From positions 62,001-126,000 of the forward strand of contig OY969762.1 in assembly GCA_963702835.1 (NCBI GenBank): a stretch of DNA of 64,000 bases. The letters run 5' to 3'. A program made the translations under genes and the position numbers. This document shows positions 1-8,182 of the stretch, in pieces. The first letter of the stretch is position 1, and the number at the start of each line of letters is the position of its first letter. The notes beneath the pieces were generated by a model that was given only the letters and a program-made list of their open reading frames with translations, did no database searches and was not told the DNA's origin. Source of the stretch: JAFGAV01 sp041479055. Lineage in GTDB: Bacteria > Acidobacteriota > Aminicenantia > Aminicenantales > JAFGAV01.

Positions 1-1
1 C

Positions 2-1558
2 TTGATGGTGGTCATCTTCGGCAAGGGCCTGTTTGACTTTTTATCGTCATATTTTATGAAGGCCGTCGGCCACCGGGTCGTTAAAAAAATGCGCGACGAC
101 CTGTTCGGCCATATCCTCTATCAGTCTTCCGACTACTTCGACCACAATCCCACAGGCGACCTGATGTCCCGCCTGACCAATGACGTGGACAAAATCCAGC
201 AGGCCCTCTCCGGCAGCCTGGGCGATTTCATCCAGGAGCTGTTCACCCTGCTGGCTTTGCTGATCAGTATCTTCGTTATCGACTGGCATCTGGCTCTGGT
301 GTCCTTCGTGGTCGCCCCCCTGGCGGCCATCCCCCTGGCCCTTTTCAGCCGGGCGCTGAAAAAAAAGGGGCTCCGCAACCAGGTGGAGATGGCCGGCATT
401 TATAACCTACTCCATGAAACCATCACCGGCCACAAGGTGGTCAAAGCCTTCACCATGGAGAACTACGAACTGAAGAAATTTATCCAGGCGACGTGGAACT
501 ACTTCCGGACGAGCCTCAAGCTGGCCTGGATCTCCAGCCTCAGCTCGCCCTTCATGGAGTTCCTAGGCGGCGCAGTGGGCGCCTTCGTCCTCTATGTCGG
601 ATCGCTCCGCATCGGTCAGGGGATCATCAGCGCCGGCGATTTCGGCGCTTTCGTCGCGGCCATGTTCATGATGTACATGCCCATCAAGCGTCTGAGCAAG
701 GCCAACAATTCCATCCAGCAGGCGGTGGCCTGCCACGAGCGCATCCTGGAGGTGCTGGAAGCGGCGCCGGCGATCCAGGACAGCCCCCAGGCCTATCCGC
801 TGCCTAAGGTCAAAGGCGCTGTGCGCTTCGAGAAGGTCTCCTTCAGCTACAACCAGACCCGGCCCGCCCTGCGGGATATCGATTTCGAGGTGCCGGCCTG
901 CACCACGGCCGCCTTTGTCGGGCTGAGCGGTGCCGGCAAAACAACGGTCATTAACTTATTGGCCCGTTTCTACGACCCCGGCGCGGGCCGCATCTCCATC
1001 GACGGTATCGATATCCGCGAGGTCCAGCTCGATTCGTTGCGGGCCCAGCTGGGGCTGGTGACTCAGGACATTATCCTCTTCAACGATACCATCCGCCGCA
1101 ACATCGCCTATGGGCTGGGGGATATTCCCGAAGAACGGATCGTTCGGTCGGCCCAGGCGGCCATGGCCCATGATTTCATCATGGCCCTGCCTTTCGGCTA
1201 CGACACCCTGATCGGCGAGAGGGGCGGGCTGCTGTCGAGCGGCCAGCGCCAGCGAATCGCCATCGCCCGGGCCCTGCTCAAGGATCCGCCCATTCTCATC
1301 CTGGACGAGGCCACTTCGGCCCTGGATTCCGAATCGGAGCGTCTCATCCAGGAGGCCCTGGCCAACATCATGAAGGACCGGACCACCCTGATCATCGCCC
1401 ACCGGCTGTCCACCGTGCGCAGCGCCGACAAGATCTTTGTCATCGATAACGGACGAATCGCTGAATCGGGCACCCACGAGGAACTCTGTCGGGTGGACGG
1501 AATCTACCAACATCTCTACGAGCTGCAGTTCCCCGAGGATGAGGAGAGAGCCCGATGA
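2..1558 (+). CDS. ABC-type exporter, fused membrane/ATPase subunit (MsbA-like), 5'-truncated by the window edge
   Basis: The reading frame is open from the left edge, so the N-terminus lies outside and 518 residues are visible. The first ~280 residues form an ABC exporter membrane domain, including a coupling-helix-like stretch around SRLTNDVDKIQ. A nucleotide-binding domain follows: Walker A GLSGAGKTT near residue 306, signature LSSGQRQRIA near 412 (Ser in place of the usual second Gly), Walker B ILILDEATSALD near 432 and the H-loop IIAHRLST near 465. A fused TMD-NBD half-transporter of this type works as a homodimer; the MsbA/lipid A flippase subgroup is likely in a diderm but substrate cannot be read from sequence. 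Its TGA stop overlaps the yicC start (ATGATG), suggesting cotranscription. Confidence 0.9.
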   Translation: MMVVIFGKGLFDFLSSYFMKAVGHRVVKKMRDDLFGHILYQSSDYFDHNPTGDLMSRLTNDVDKIQQALSGSLGDFIQELFTLLALLISIFVIDWHLALVSFVVAPLAAIPLALFSRALKKKGLRNQVEMAGIYNLLHETITGHKVVKAFTMENYELKKFIQATWNYFRTSLKLAWISSLSSPFMEFLGGAVGAFVLYVGSLRIGQGIISAGDFGAFVAAMFMMYMPIKRLSKANNSIQQAVACHERILEVLEAAPAIQDSPQAYPLPKVKGAVRFEKVSFSYNQTRPALRDIDFEVPACTTAAFVGLSGAGKTTVINLLARFYDPGAGRISIDGIDIREVQLDSLRAQLGLVTQDIILFNDTIRRNIAYGLGDIPEERIVRSAQAAMAHDFIMALPFGYDTLIGERGGLLSSGQRQRIAIARALLKDPPILILDEATSALDSESERLIQEALANIMKDRTTLIIAHRLSTVRSADKIFVIDNGRIAESGTHEELCRVDGIYQHLYELQFPEDEERAR

Positions 1559-2436
1559 TGGTGAGCATGACCGGTTTTGCCGAGCGGAGCTTCTCCTCCC
1601 CAACCCTGCGGGCCAAGATCAGCTTGAAGAGCCTCAACCACCGCTACCTGGACTGGTCCTACAGAGGCGCTCCCTTGGGCAAACTGGAAAACCGGCTGAG
1701 GGCGGCCTGTCAGAAAAGCATCCGCCGCGGCCGAGTGGAAGCCAGCCTGGACATTACCTTCCTCGACCCGGCCGGCTGGGAACTGATTATCAACCAGCCG
1801 CTCCTGGCCAAGCTGCTGGACGCGCTGAAAAAAGCGGCCGGGCGGTCCCGGAGCGAAGTCCGCTTCGCGGTGGACAATGTCTTCCGCATTCCCAATGTCG
1901 TCGAGCTCCGGCATAAAGGGCTCCGCCGCAAAGAAGCGGAGATATTGGCCCGGGCCTTTGAGAGCACCCTGGCTGACTTGGTCCGGGCCCGCCGCCGTGA
2001 AGGCCGGGCCATCGAGAGCCAGTTGCGGTCCCAGGTGCGGACCATCCGCCGCTCCCTGGGCCGAATCGAGAAACGCTCCCGAGCCCAGCGCGGGAGGTTG
2101 AGGGAGAAGCTGCGGCAGCGACTCAGGGAGGTTCCCAACACCGCTCCGCTGTCCGAAGAAAGGCTGGCCCAGGAAACGGCCCTCCTCGTCCAGCGCTCCG
2201 ATATCAGCGAGGAGATTGTCCGGCTGAAGAGCCACCTGGAGGCGGTGGGGGACTGGCTTTCTTCCCGGAAGAAGGCGGGCTCGCCGGGCCGGATGCTCGA
2301 TTTTCTGTCCCAGGAGATCCTTAGAGAGGCGAACACCATCAACTCCAAATCTCAGGACCTGGCCATCACTCGGGAGTGTTTGACCCTTAAGGGGGAAGTA
2401 GAGGCCATCCGGCAGCAAGTCCAGAATCTGGAGTAG
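1555..2436 (+). CDS. yicC: YicC-family endoribonuclease-like protein
   Basis: 293 residues, the usual family length. It opens with the hallmark SMTGFAE and ends with the conserved DUF1732 region, LDFLSQEILREANTINSKSQ, near the C-terminus. E. coli YicC has been described as an endoribonuclease involved in small-RNA turnover; this role is inferred by homology. Two adjacent ATGs (1555 and 1558) are both possible starts; a GAGGAGAGA ribosome-binding site lies 6-9 bases upstream. The placement yicC-gmk-coaBC-priA is the common bacterial order, which supports all four calls. Confidence 0.92.
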   Translation: MMVSMTGFAERSFSSPTLRAKISLKSLNHRYLDWSYRGAPLGKLENRLRAACQKSIRRGRVEASLDITFLDPAGWELIINQPLLAKLLDALKKAAGRSRSEVRFAVDNVFRIPNVVELRHKGLRRKEAEILARAFESTLADLVRARRREGRAIESQLRSQVRTIRRSLGRIEKRSRAQRGRLREKLRQRLREVPNTAPLSEERLAQETALLVQRSDISEEIVRLKSHLEAVGDWLSSRKKAGSPGRMLDFLSQEILREANTINSKSQDLAITRECLTLKGEVEAIRQQVQNLE

Positions 2437-2458
2437 GAGAGGTAGGAGAGGAAGCCAG

Positions 2459-3064
2459 ATGCTTTACGTTATTTCCGGCCCTTCCGGTTGCGGGAAGTCC
2501 ACTCTGATACGCCGCCTGCTCAATGAAATAAAGACGGTCCACTTCTCGGTCTCCCATACCACCCGGCCCAAGCGGAGTATGGAGCTCTTCGGCAAGGATT
2601 ATTATTTCGTCTCCCCGGAAGAGTTCCAGCGGATGATCCAGGAAGGGGCTTTTATCGAGTGGGCCGAGGTCCATGGCCAATATTACGGCACCTCTCAAAA
2701 AGAAATTGAAAGCAAGCTCCACCAAAGTGACCTCCTCCTGGACATCGACGTCCAAGGCGCCCGTCTGTTCAAGGCCAAATACCCCCAGGCTGTTTTCATC
2801 TTTGTCTTGCCCTCCCGGCTGGAAGAGCTGAAGCGCAGGCTTGAGATCCGCGGCGAGAACACCCCCGAATCCATCCGGGAGCGGCTGGCTACGGCCAAGA
2901 AGGAAGTGGAGGCCTACCCGGAGTTCGATTACATCGTGATCAATGACCTCGTGGAAAAGGCCACTCAGGAGCTGCGGGCCATCATCATCTGCGGCAAATG
3001 CCGGCGGGAGGCTCGGCAGGAAGAGATGGGGCCCATCCTCATGAGCTATCGGCAGGAGGGATGA
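2459..3064 (+). CDS. gmk: Guanylate kinase
   Basis: Converts GMP plus ATP to GDP and ADP. The P-loop GPSGCGKST sits at residues 7-15, followed by the GMP-binding SHTTRPKR segment and LLDIDVQGA, all standard for Gmk. The 201 residues match the family, but the C-terminus carries an unusual ICGKCRREARQ tail with a Cys-x-x-Cys pair. The start ATG is preceded by a run of AGGAGAGG. In many bacteria rpoZ (RNA polymerase omega) sits between gmk and coaBC; here the gmk stop overlaps the coaBC start region and no omega gene fits. Confidence 0.95.
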   Translation: MLYVISGPSGCGKSTLIRRLLNEIKTVHFSVSHTTRPKRSMELFGKDYYFVSPEEFQRMIQEGAFIEWAEVHGQYYGTSQKEIESKLHQSDLLLDIDVQGARLFKAKYPQAVFIFVLPSRLEELKRRLEIRGENTPESIRERLATAKKEVEAYPEFDYIVINDLVEKATQELRAIIICGKCRREARQEEMGPILMSYRQEG

Positions 3065-3066
3065 TC

Positions 3067-4272
3067 ATGAACGAAAAAGGCCGGCTGGTGGTGCTGGGTG
3101 TCAGCTCCTCCATCAGCCTGTACAAAGCCCCGGACATCCTGCGAGGCTTTCAAAAGGAAGGCTGGGAAGTCCAGGTCATCATGACCCCCAACGCCGCCAA
3201 GCTTGTTTCGCCGCGGCTGTTCAGCGCCCTCTCCGGACGGAGGGCGGCCCTGGACCCTTTTGACCAGGAAGAATCGCGGACCATCGCCCATATCCGCCTA
3301 GCCCGGGAAGCGGAGCTGTTGGTGGTGGCTCCGGCCACGGCCAACGTTTTGGCCAAGTTCGCCGCAGGCATCGCCGACGATTTCCTGAGCACTTTTTATC
3401 TGGCCGCCGAGTGTCCGGTCCTTATCGCTCCGGCCATGAACCAGGCCATGTACCTCCATGCCCAGACCAGGGAGAATATAGCCCGGCTCAAGGGGAGGGG
3501 GGTGGAATTTGTTGAGCCGGACCGCGGCCTTTTAGCCTGCGGGGATGAGGGCTGGGGGCGTCTGGCCTCTCCGGATCAGATTGTCCAGGCCGGGTTGCGT
3601 CTCATGCTGGCCGGCCGGAGCCTGGCCGGCCGGACGGTCCTGGTCACCGCCGGGCCCACCCGCGAACCCCTGGATCGGGTGCGGTATCTGTCCAACCGTT
3701 CCTCGGGCCTTATGGGCTACTCTCTAGCCGCCGAAGCGGTCCGGCGCGGTGCCAAGACCATACTGGTCAGCGGGCCGGTGTCGCTCGTGCCCCCGTCTCG
3801 GGCCGAGCTGGTCAGGGTCGAATCCGCCGGCCAGATGGAAGAGGAGGTCCTCAAGCGCTTCGACCAAGCGGACGTGGTGGTCATGGCGGCTGCCGTATCG
3901 GATTTCCGTTTTGCCAGGACATGGCCGGACAAGATCAAAAAGCAGGATATCCCGGGGGAGGTCCAGCTCGTCCGGAACCCGGATATTCTGGCTGAACTGG
4001 GCCGAAGAAAAACCCACCAGGTCCTGGTAGGCTTTGCCGCCGAGACCGGAGAGGTGGAGGCCAGAGCCCGGCAGAAGCTCAAGGATAAAAAGTGCGATCT
4101 CCTGGCGGCCAATGATGTTTCCCGAGAAGGAGTCGGGTTTGAGGCCGAGGACAACGAGCTCCTCCTGGTTGATTCCTCGGGAAGCGCGACGCCCACCGGC
4201 CGGGCCTCCAAGCCCGAGCTCAGCCGACTGCTGTTCGACAGGATTGAGGTCTTACTTGGACAGAAAAGATGA
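3067..4272 (+). CDS. coaBC: Bifunctional phosphopantothenoylcysteine decarboxylase / phosphopantothenate-cysteine ligase
   Basis: Coenzyme A biosynthesis, steps two and three. The N-terminal flavoprotein (CoaC) domain shows the PAMNQAMY motif near residue 122 and the substrate-clamp region LACGDEGWGRLA near 157. The CoaB domain begins near residue 190 with TAGPTREPLD and the dimer-interface VRYLSNRSSG. ATG at 3067 is preferred over 3061 because AGGAGGG at 3054-3060 then has six bases of spacing. About 401 residues, normal for CoaBC. Its last 17 bases overlap the start of the uracil-DNA glycosylase gene. Confidence 0.95.
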   Translation: MNEKGRLVVLGVSSSISLYKAPDILRGFQKEGWEVQVIMTPNAAKLVSPRLFSALSGRRAALDPFDQEESRTIAHIRLAREAELLVVAPATANVLAKFAAGIADDFLSTFYLAAECPVLIAPAMNQAMYLHAQTRENIARLKGRGVEFVEPDRGLLACGDEGWGRLASPDQIVQAGLRLMLAGRSLAGRTVLVTAGPTREPLDRVRYLSNRSSGLMGYSLAAEAVRRGAKTILVSGPVSLVPPSRAELVRVESAGQMEEEVLKRFDQADVVVMAAAVSDFRFARTWPDKIKKQDIPGEVQLVRNPDILAELGRRKTHQVLVGFAAETGEVEARARQKLKDKKCDLLAANDVSREGVGFEAEDNELLLVDSSGSATPTGRASKPELSRLLFDRIEVLLGQKR

Positions 4273-4963
4273 CAGCCTTCTCGGCCTGGCCGAGGAGCGT
4301 TTCCGTTTCTATGCGGAGCTGGGCGCCGAATTCATTTTGAAGAAAGGGGGGAGGCCGGCGGCCGTACCTTCGCCGCCGCCCCACCTGGACGCCGGCCGGA
4401 AAGAGGGGGAACTGGCGGAGGTTGACCGGGAGGTCCGAGCCTGCCGCAAATGCCCCTTGTCCAGGCTCCGCGGCCAGGCCGTTCCCGGAGAAGGCAGCCC
4501 AGCCGCCGAGCTGATGTTCGTGGGCGAGGCGCCCGGCGAAGATGAAGACATCCAGGGCCGGCCCTTCGTCGGACGGGCCGGCCAACTCCTCGACCGTATC
4601 ATTAAGGCCATGCACTTCCGACGCGAGGAAGTCTTCATCGCCAACGTCCTCAAGTGCCGGCCGCCGAATAACCGCGATCCCCACCAGGATGAGGTCCAGG
4701 CCTGCTCACCCTATCTCCAGCGGCAGATCGAGCTTATCCGGCCCAAGGCCATCATCGCCCTGGGCAAGCCGGCGGCCAACTTTTTTTCCGGCGAGGCTCT
4801 GCCCATGGGGTTGCTCCGCGGCCGGTTCCTCGACTTCCACGGTATCCCCGTCATGCCTACTTTTCATCCCGCCTTCCTGCTGCGGAATGAGGGCAATAAA
4901 TCATATAAGAAACAAGTCTGGGAGGACGTGCAGCAGGTGATGACCCTCCTGGGCAAGAAATGA
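4256..4963 (+). CDS. udg: Fe-S uracil-DNA glycosylase (family 4/5 type)
   Basis: Removes uracil from DNA. The visible signature is an N-terminal RACRKCPLSRLR with two iron-sulfur ligand cysteines, the catalytic GEAPGEDED motif, VGRAGQLLD, the NVLKCRPPNNRDP region bearing a further Cys, and the HPAFLLRN motif near the end. These match Fe-S-containing family 4-like enzymes. No ATG is available before the domain. TTG at 4256 is chosen because GAGGT at 4246-4250 precedes it by five bases and it gives about 235 residues. It overlaps coaBC by 17 bases and its stop overlaps priA, so translation is probably coupled. Confidence 0.88.
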   Translation: MDRKDDSLLGLAEERFRFYAELGAEFILKKGGRPAAVPSPPPHLDAGRKEGELAEVDREVRACRKCPLSRLRGQAVPGEGSPAAELMFVGEAPGEDEDIQGRPFVGRAGQLLDRIIKAMHFRREEVFIANVLKCRPPNNRDPHQDEVQACSPYLQRQIELIRPKAIIALGKPAANFFSGEALPMGLLRGRFLDFHGIPVMPTFHPAFLLRNEGNKSYKKQVWEDVQQVMTLLGKK

Positions 4964-6261
4964 GCCGCTATGCCGAAGTGGTCTTCCCCCTGCCCCTGCC
5001 CCAGCGGTTCACTTATCTTCTGCCCGACAGCTTAGGCGCCAAGGCCCGCCTCGGCTGCCGGGTTTCAGCCGCTCTGGGGCCAAGGCTCCTGACGGGGTTC
5101 ATCGTCCATCTCCGGGACCGGCCCCCTGAGACTCCCTCGCCGCTCAAGGAAATCAAGGCGCTTTTAGACGAAGAGCCGATTTTTCCGCTTCGCTTTCTCG
5201 CCTTCACCGACCTTCTCAGCCGGCATTACCGGTCATCCTGGGGGGCGTTTTTGGCCTCGTCCCTGCCCTCCTCCTTATTGCTCCGCGACAGAGCCAGAAT
5301 CTCGCTGACGGCCAAGGGCGAAGCGGACCGGAGGGAAGGCAAGTTGAGCGGGGAAGAGGGAAGGCTGGCCGCTGCGCTAACCGGAAAGTCCTATCGTCCG
5401 CTCCATCTCCGGAGAAAGCTGGGGAAAAACGCGGCCTCGATTTTAGCCCGGATGGAGGCCAAAGGGTTGATCCAGATCTTGCCCGGGCCCGGGCTGAAAG
5501 AAAAGAGAAGAAAAGCCCGAGGAAAGCCGGAGCGGCCGCGGCAGCTGGTTTTGGACTTCCCCGCCCCGAGCGGCCTGGCCGCGCTGAGGGAGGCTGTTAC
5601 CCTTCGGCCGGCGTCGGGCCGCGTCCTGTCCGCGCCGTTTTACCTTTTCGGCGGCCGGGAGAGCCGGGAGGCTGCCTATTTTCACCTGATCCGGGCCTCG
5701 GCTGACAGGCCCGTCCGGACGCTTTTTCTCGTCCCGGAGATCGCGCTTTCCAGCGACCTTCTGAGAAAAATCGAGGAGCGGCTTCCGGGGAAAGCCGCCG
5801 TCCTGCACAGCCGGTTGACCCCAGCGCAGGAAGAACGGGAACACCTCCGGATCAAGTCCGGCCAGGCGGAAGTGGTGGCCGGTCCGCGTTCCGCCCTGTT
5901 CGGTCCTCATCCCGGCTTGCGGCTCATTATCCTGGATGAGGAGCATGATGAGTCTTATTATCAAACGGAAAGCCCGTCCTATGACGCGCGGCAGGCTGCC
6001 CGTCTTCTCGGCCGGACTTTGGGGGCGGCGGTCGTCTTCGGCTCATCCTGGCCCACGGTGGAAAGCTTCCAGCGGGCCGCAGCCGACGGCCGGCTCATCC
6101 GTTTGGGCCGGGAGCCAGCCGGCCGGCGGGTCTTGGTGGTGGATGCCCGGCGGGAGAAGGCCTACATCTCCAAGGATTTGGCCGAGGCCCTTCGGGCCGG
6201 AGCCGCCGGGGGGAGCGGATGGCGGTGTTTCTCAACCGCCGCGGGTATGCCGCTTCGCTGA
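4960..6261 (+). CDS. priA: Primosomal protein PriA, N-terminal part (frameshifted; Walker A degenerate)
   Basis: The first ~418 residues align with PriA: the N-terminal DNA-binding domain (FPLPLPQRFTYLLP), a winged-helix region, then the helicase core with LVPEIALSSDLL, LHSRLTPAQEERE, AGPRSALFGP and the Walker B-like DEEHDESY. The P-loop, normally GxTGSGKTE, is replaced by LFGGRESREAAY, so the catalytic Lys is absent. GSATPSxES is altered to GSSWPTVESF. The reading frame leaves PriA at a GGGGGG run (6208-6213); the remaining residues to 6261 are out of frame. One missing G restores continuity with the frame ending at 7112. It starts four bases before the end of the glycosylase gene. Confidence 0.85.
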   Translation: MSRYAEVVFPLPLPQRFTYLLPDSLGAKARLGCRVSAALGPRLLTGFIVHLRDRPPETPSPLKEIKALLDEEPIFPLRFLAFTDLLSRHYRSSWGAFLASSLPSSLLLRDRARISLTAKGEADRREGKLSGEEGRLAAALTGKSYRPLHLRRKLGKNAASILARMEAKGLIQILPGPGLKEKRRKARGKPERPRQLVLDFPAPSGLAALREAVTLRPASGRVLSAPFYLFGGRESREAAYFHLIRASADRPVRTLFLVPEIALSSDLLRKIEERLPGKAAVLHSRLTPAQEEREHLRIKSGQAEVVAGPRSALFGPHPGLRLIILDEEHDESYYQTESPSYDARQAARLLGRTLGAAVVFGSSWPTVESFQRAAADGRLIRLGREPAGRRVLVVDARREKAYISKDLAEALRAGAAGGSGWRCFSTAAGMPLR

Positions 6262-7112
6262 TCTGCTTCCGCTGCGGCCATGTCCCTCGCTGCCGCCGCT
6301 GCGATATCGCCCTGGCTTACTCTAAACAGAAAAACACCCTGGTCTGCCGCTATTGCTCGGCAAGTTTTCCGGCCTGGCGGGCTTGCCCCTCCTGCGGCGG
6401 CCCGCTCCGGCTCGGACGCCAGCTGGGCGTCGAGGCGGCGGCGGAAGAGCTGCGGCGCCTTTTTCCCCGGATGAGGATGGCCGTCTTCGATTCGGATGTC
6501 GTACCCAGCCTGACCGCTCAAAAGAAAGTCCTGGAGAAATTTCGCCGAGGTCAGATCGACCTGCTGATCGGGACTCAACTTCTGGCTTCCCGGCTGATGA
6601 GCTCCGAGCTTTCCTTGGCCGCCGTGCTCTTTCCCGAGCTGCAGCTGGGTCTGCCCGACTACGGCGCCGGCCAGAAAGCTTATCACACGCTGTGCCGGAT
6701 GATGGACACGGCCTCCCGCGCTTCAGGCCGGGTCCTCATCCAGACAGCCCTGCCCGAACACCATGCCGTGGCGGCCGCCGCCGCGGGGGACTATGAACTG
6801 TTCTACCGGTCCGAGATCGAGTTTCGCAAGGTCATGAACTATCCGCCCTTTGCCCACTTGGCCGAAATCCTGTTGGAGGGAAAGGAAATCCGCGGCTTAG
6901 CCCTGCAAGCCCGGCTGTTCTGTAAGCGGGTTGCCGCGGCGTCGAGGTCGGTTGAGGTCCTCGGCCCGGCCCGGGCCGCTGTATCGCGGCTAAAGGGCCT
7001 TGACCGCGTTCAGGTCCTGTTGCGGTCCAGCGAGAGGAGCGGTCTGGAGAGAGTTCTGGAGGAGTGCCTGCCCCGGACCCGAATGGTCAGGTCCGTTCAC
7101 CTTTATCCCTAA
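6219..7112 (+). CDS. priA: Primosomal protein PriA, C-terminal part (frameshifted; motifs V/VI degenerate)
   Basis: Continuation of the gene above in another frame. It starts at the FLNRRGYA motif and carries the PriA zinc-binding insertion with eight cysteines (CFRCGHVPRCRRC and CRYC...CPSC). The helicase C-lobe is recognisable but its catalytic motifs are altered: GTQLLASRLMSSE where PriA has GTQMIAKGHDFP, and RMMDTASRASG where PriA has QVAGRAGR. The C-terminal YPPF...AEILLEG part is normal. Joined to the first half the protein would be about 715 residues, a usual PriA size. Zinc and DNA-binding domains are kept while ATPase motifs are lost, resembling the helicase-dead PriA proteins known from actinobacteria. 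Confidence 0.85.
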   Translation: MAVFLNRRGYAASLICFRCGHVPRCRRCDIALAYSKQKNTLVCRYCSASFPAWRACPSCGGPLRLGRQLGVEAAAEELRRLFPRMRMAVFDSDVVPSLTAQKKVLEKFRRGQIDLLIGTQLLASRLMSSELSLAAVLFPELQLGLPDYGAGQKAYHTLCRMMDTASRASGRVLIQTALPEHHAVAAAAAGDYELFYRSEIEFRKVMNYPPFAHLAEILLEGKEIRGLALQARLFCKRVAAASRSVEVLGPARAAVSRLKGLDRVQVLLRSSERSGLERVLEECLPRTRMVRSVHLYP

Positions 7113-7115
7113 ATC

Positions 7116-7571
7116 CTATTCTCCTTTAAGCAGGATGATGTCCACCAATTTATACGTCCAGTAGGGCGAGGATGTTTGAGGCTGCACCTGAATGGTCACG
7201 TCTTGGTCGCCGCTAATCTGAGATTTTGTGGGGCTGACATAGTTGACGATGGCGTAGCCGTTGGCGTTGGTGGCGACGGCTGTCCGGCGGGTGTAGTTGT
7301 CGAACTCACCCGGCCCGCTGATGATGGTGAAAAACACCGTCTGGTTGGCGGAGGGCTCCCCGCCCAATTTGACCAGGGCCCTGACCTCGGCCGTCTGGCG
7401 GACGTCGGAGGTCAATATGACGTTGGGGGAAACGAACACTTCGAAACTCAGGTATAAGGAGGCGGGACCAAAGGGGCCCGGCTCCTCGACCGTCGACCGC
7501 TTGCAGGCGGGGACGACCGCCAGGAGCAGGCAGAGCACCGCGGAGATGACGACGGAACGCGGGATAGACAT
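7116..7571 (-). CDS. Predicted lipoprotein with Ig-like (invasin/Big_1-type) fold
   Basis: 151 residues. A signal peptide with lipobox LAVVPAC ends near residue 23, so a lipid-anchored envelope protein is expected. The mature part reads like a bacterial Ig-like domain: repeated beta-strand spacing, FFTIISGPGEF and NANGYAIVNYVSP are typical of Big_1 repeats that strengthen polymer or surface proteins. It is the last gene of the coaD-pil operon, 14 bases after the preceding lipoprotein gene, which suggests but does not prove a pilus or envelope role. It ends convergently with priA with only three bases between stops. Confidence 0.75.
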   Translation of the reverse strand: MSIPRSVVISAVLCLLLAVVPACKRSTVEEPGPFGPASLYLSFEVFVSPNVILTSDVRQTAEVRALVKLGGEPSANQTVFFTIISGPGEFDNYTRRTAVATNANGYAIVNYVSPTKSQISGDQDVTIQVQPQTSSPYWTYKLVDIILLKGE

Positions 7572-7585
7572 CGGCTTCCTCCTTG

Positions 7586-8182
7586 TCAGTTGGCGTAGTT
7601 GGCGAAGAAGATGGTCAAGTAGCCCGTGGCCTTGACGGATTTGCCGGCCATGTCCTTGCCGTAGAAGTCGATCTTGGCCGTCACCTGCAGGACGTCGTAG
7701 TAGTCGCGGAGATCGATGAGCGGCGGCTCAATCTTGGCCACTTCGCGGACAATGATGAAAGACACATCGAGGTCGGTGCCCACCTTGACCAGGGCCGACA
7801 GGCGGCCCTCAAAGGAATAGGGCACGTCCCGGCCTTCTACCTTGTTGCCGTTGGGCTGCGAGAAAGTGACCACATAGCGCTCGAGCTGGATGTCATTGTA
7901 AACCGAGGTGGGCAGAGAAGGAGTGGGCTCGAGCAATGTCGCGGTCACATTGACGATGGCCGAGTCGGCCGTAATGGTTTGCGCGCCCGTGTCGGGGTCC
8001 TCTATCAGCACATCGGACTGGAGATAATCGGCGGCGTCCCCTTTCAGGGTGGTGCCCCTGAGGCTATTGATGACCAGCATGCTGGCGGATTGTGTATTCT
8101 TCTCCAGGGCGTTGCAGGACAGCAGCAGGAAAGCCGCTGTCAGGATGAGAGAGGTTTTGAAAATCAGGCCTGCGATTTTCAT
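7586..8182 (-). CDS. Predicted lipoprotein of the pilus operon, function unknown
   Basis: 198 residues with an N-terminal signal and lipobox LLLSCNA (Cys near residue 23). The rest is beta-rich with no family I recognise; the phrases ITADSAIVNVTATLLEP and YLQSDVLIEDPDTG suggest a secreted beta-sandwich. Its ATG overlaps the pilQ stop (ATGA), so it is translated with the pilus secretin. A role in pilus assembly at the outer membrane, for example as a secretin accessory lipoprotein, is plausible from context only. Confidence 0.8.
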   Translation of the reverse strand: MKIAGLIFKTSLILTAAFLLLSCNALEKNTQSASMLVINSLRGTTLKGDAADYLQSDVLIEDPDTGAQTITADSAIVNVTATLLEPTPSLPTSVYNDIQLERYVVTFSQPNGNKVEGRDVPYSFEGRLSALVKVGTDLDVSFIIVREVAKIEPPLIDLRDYYDVLQVTAKIDFYGKDMAGKSVKATGYLTIFFANYAN

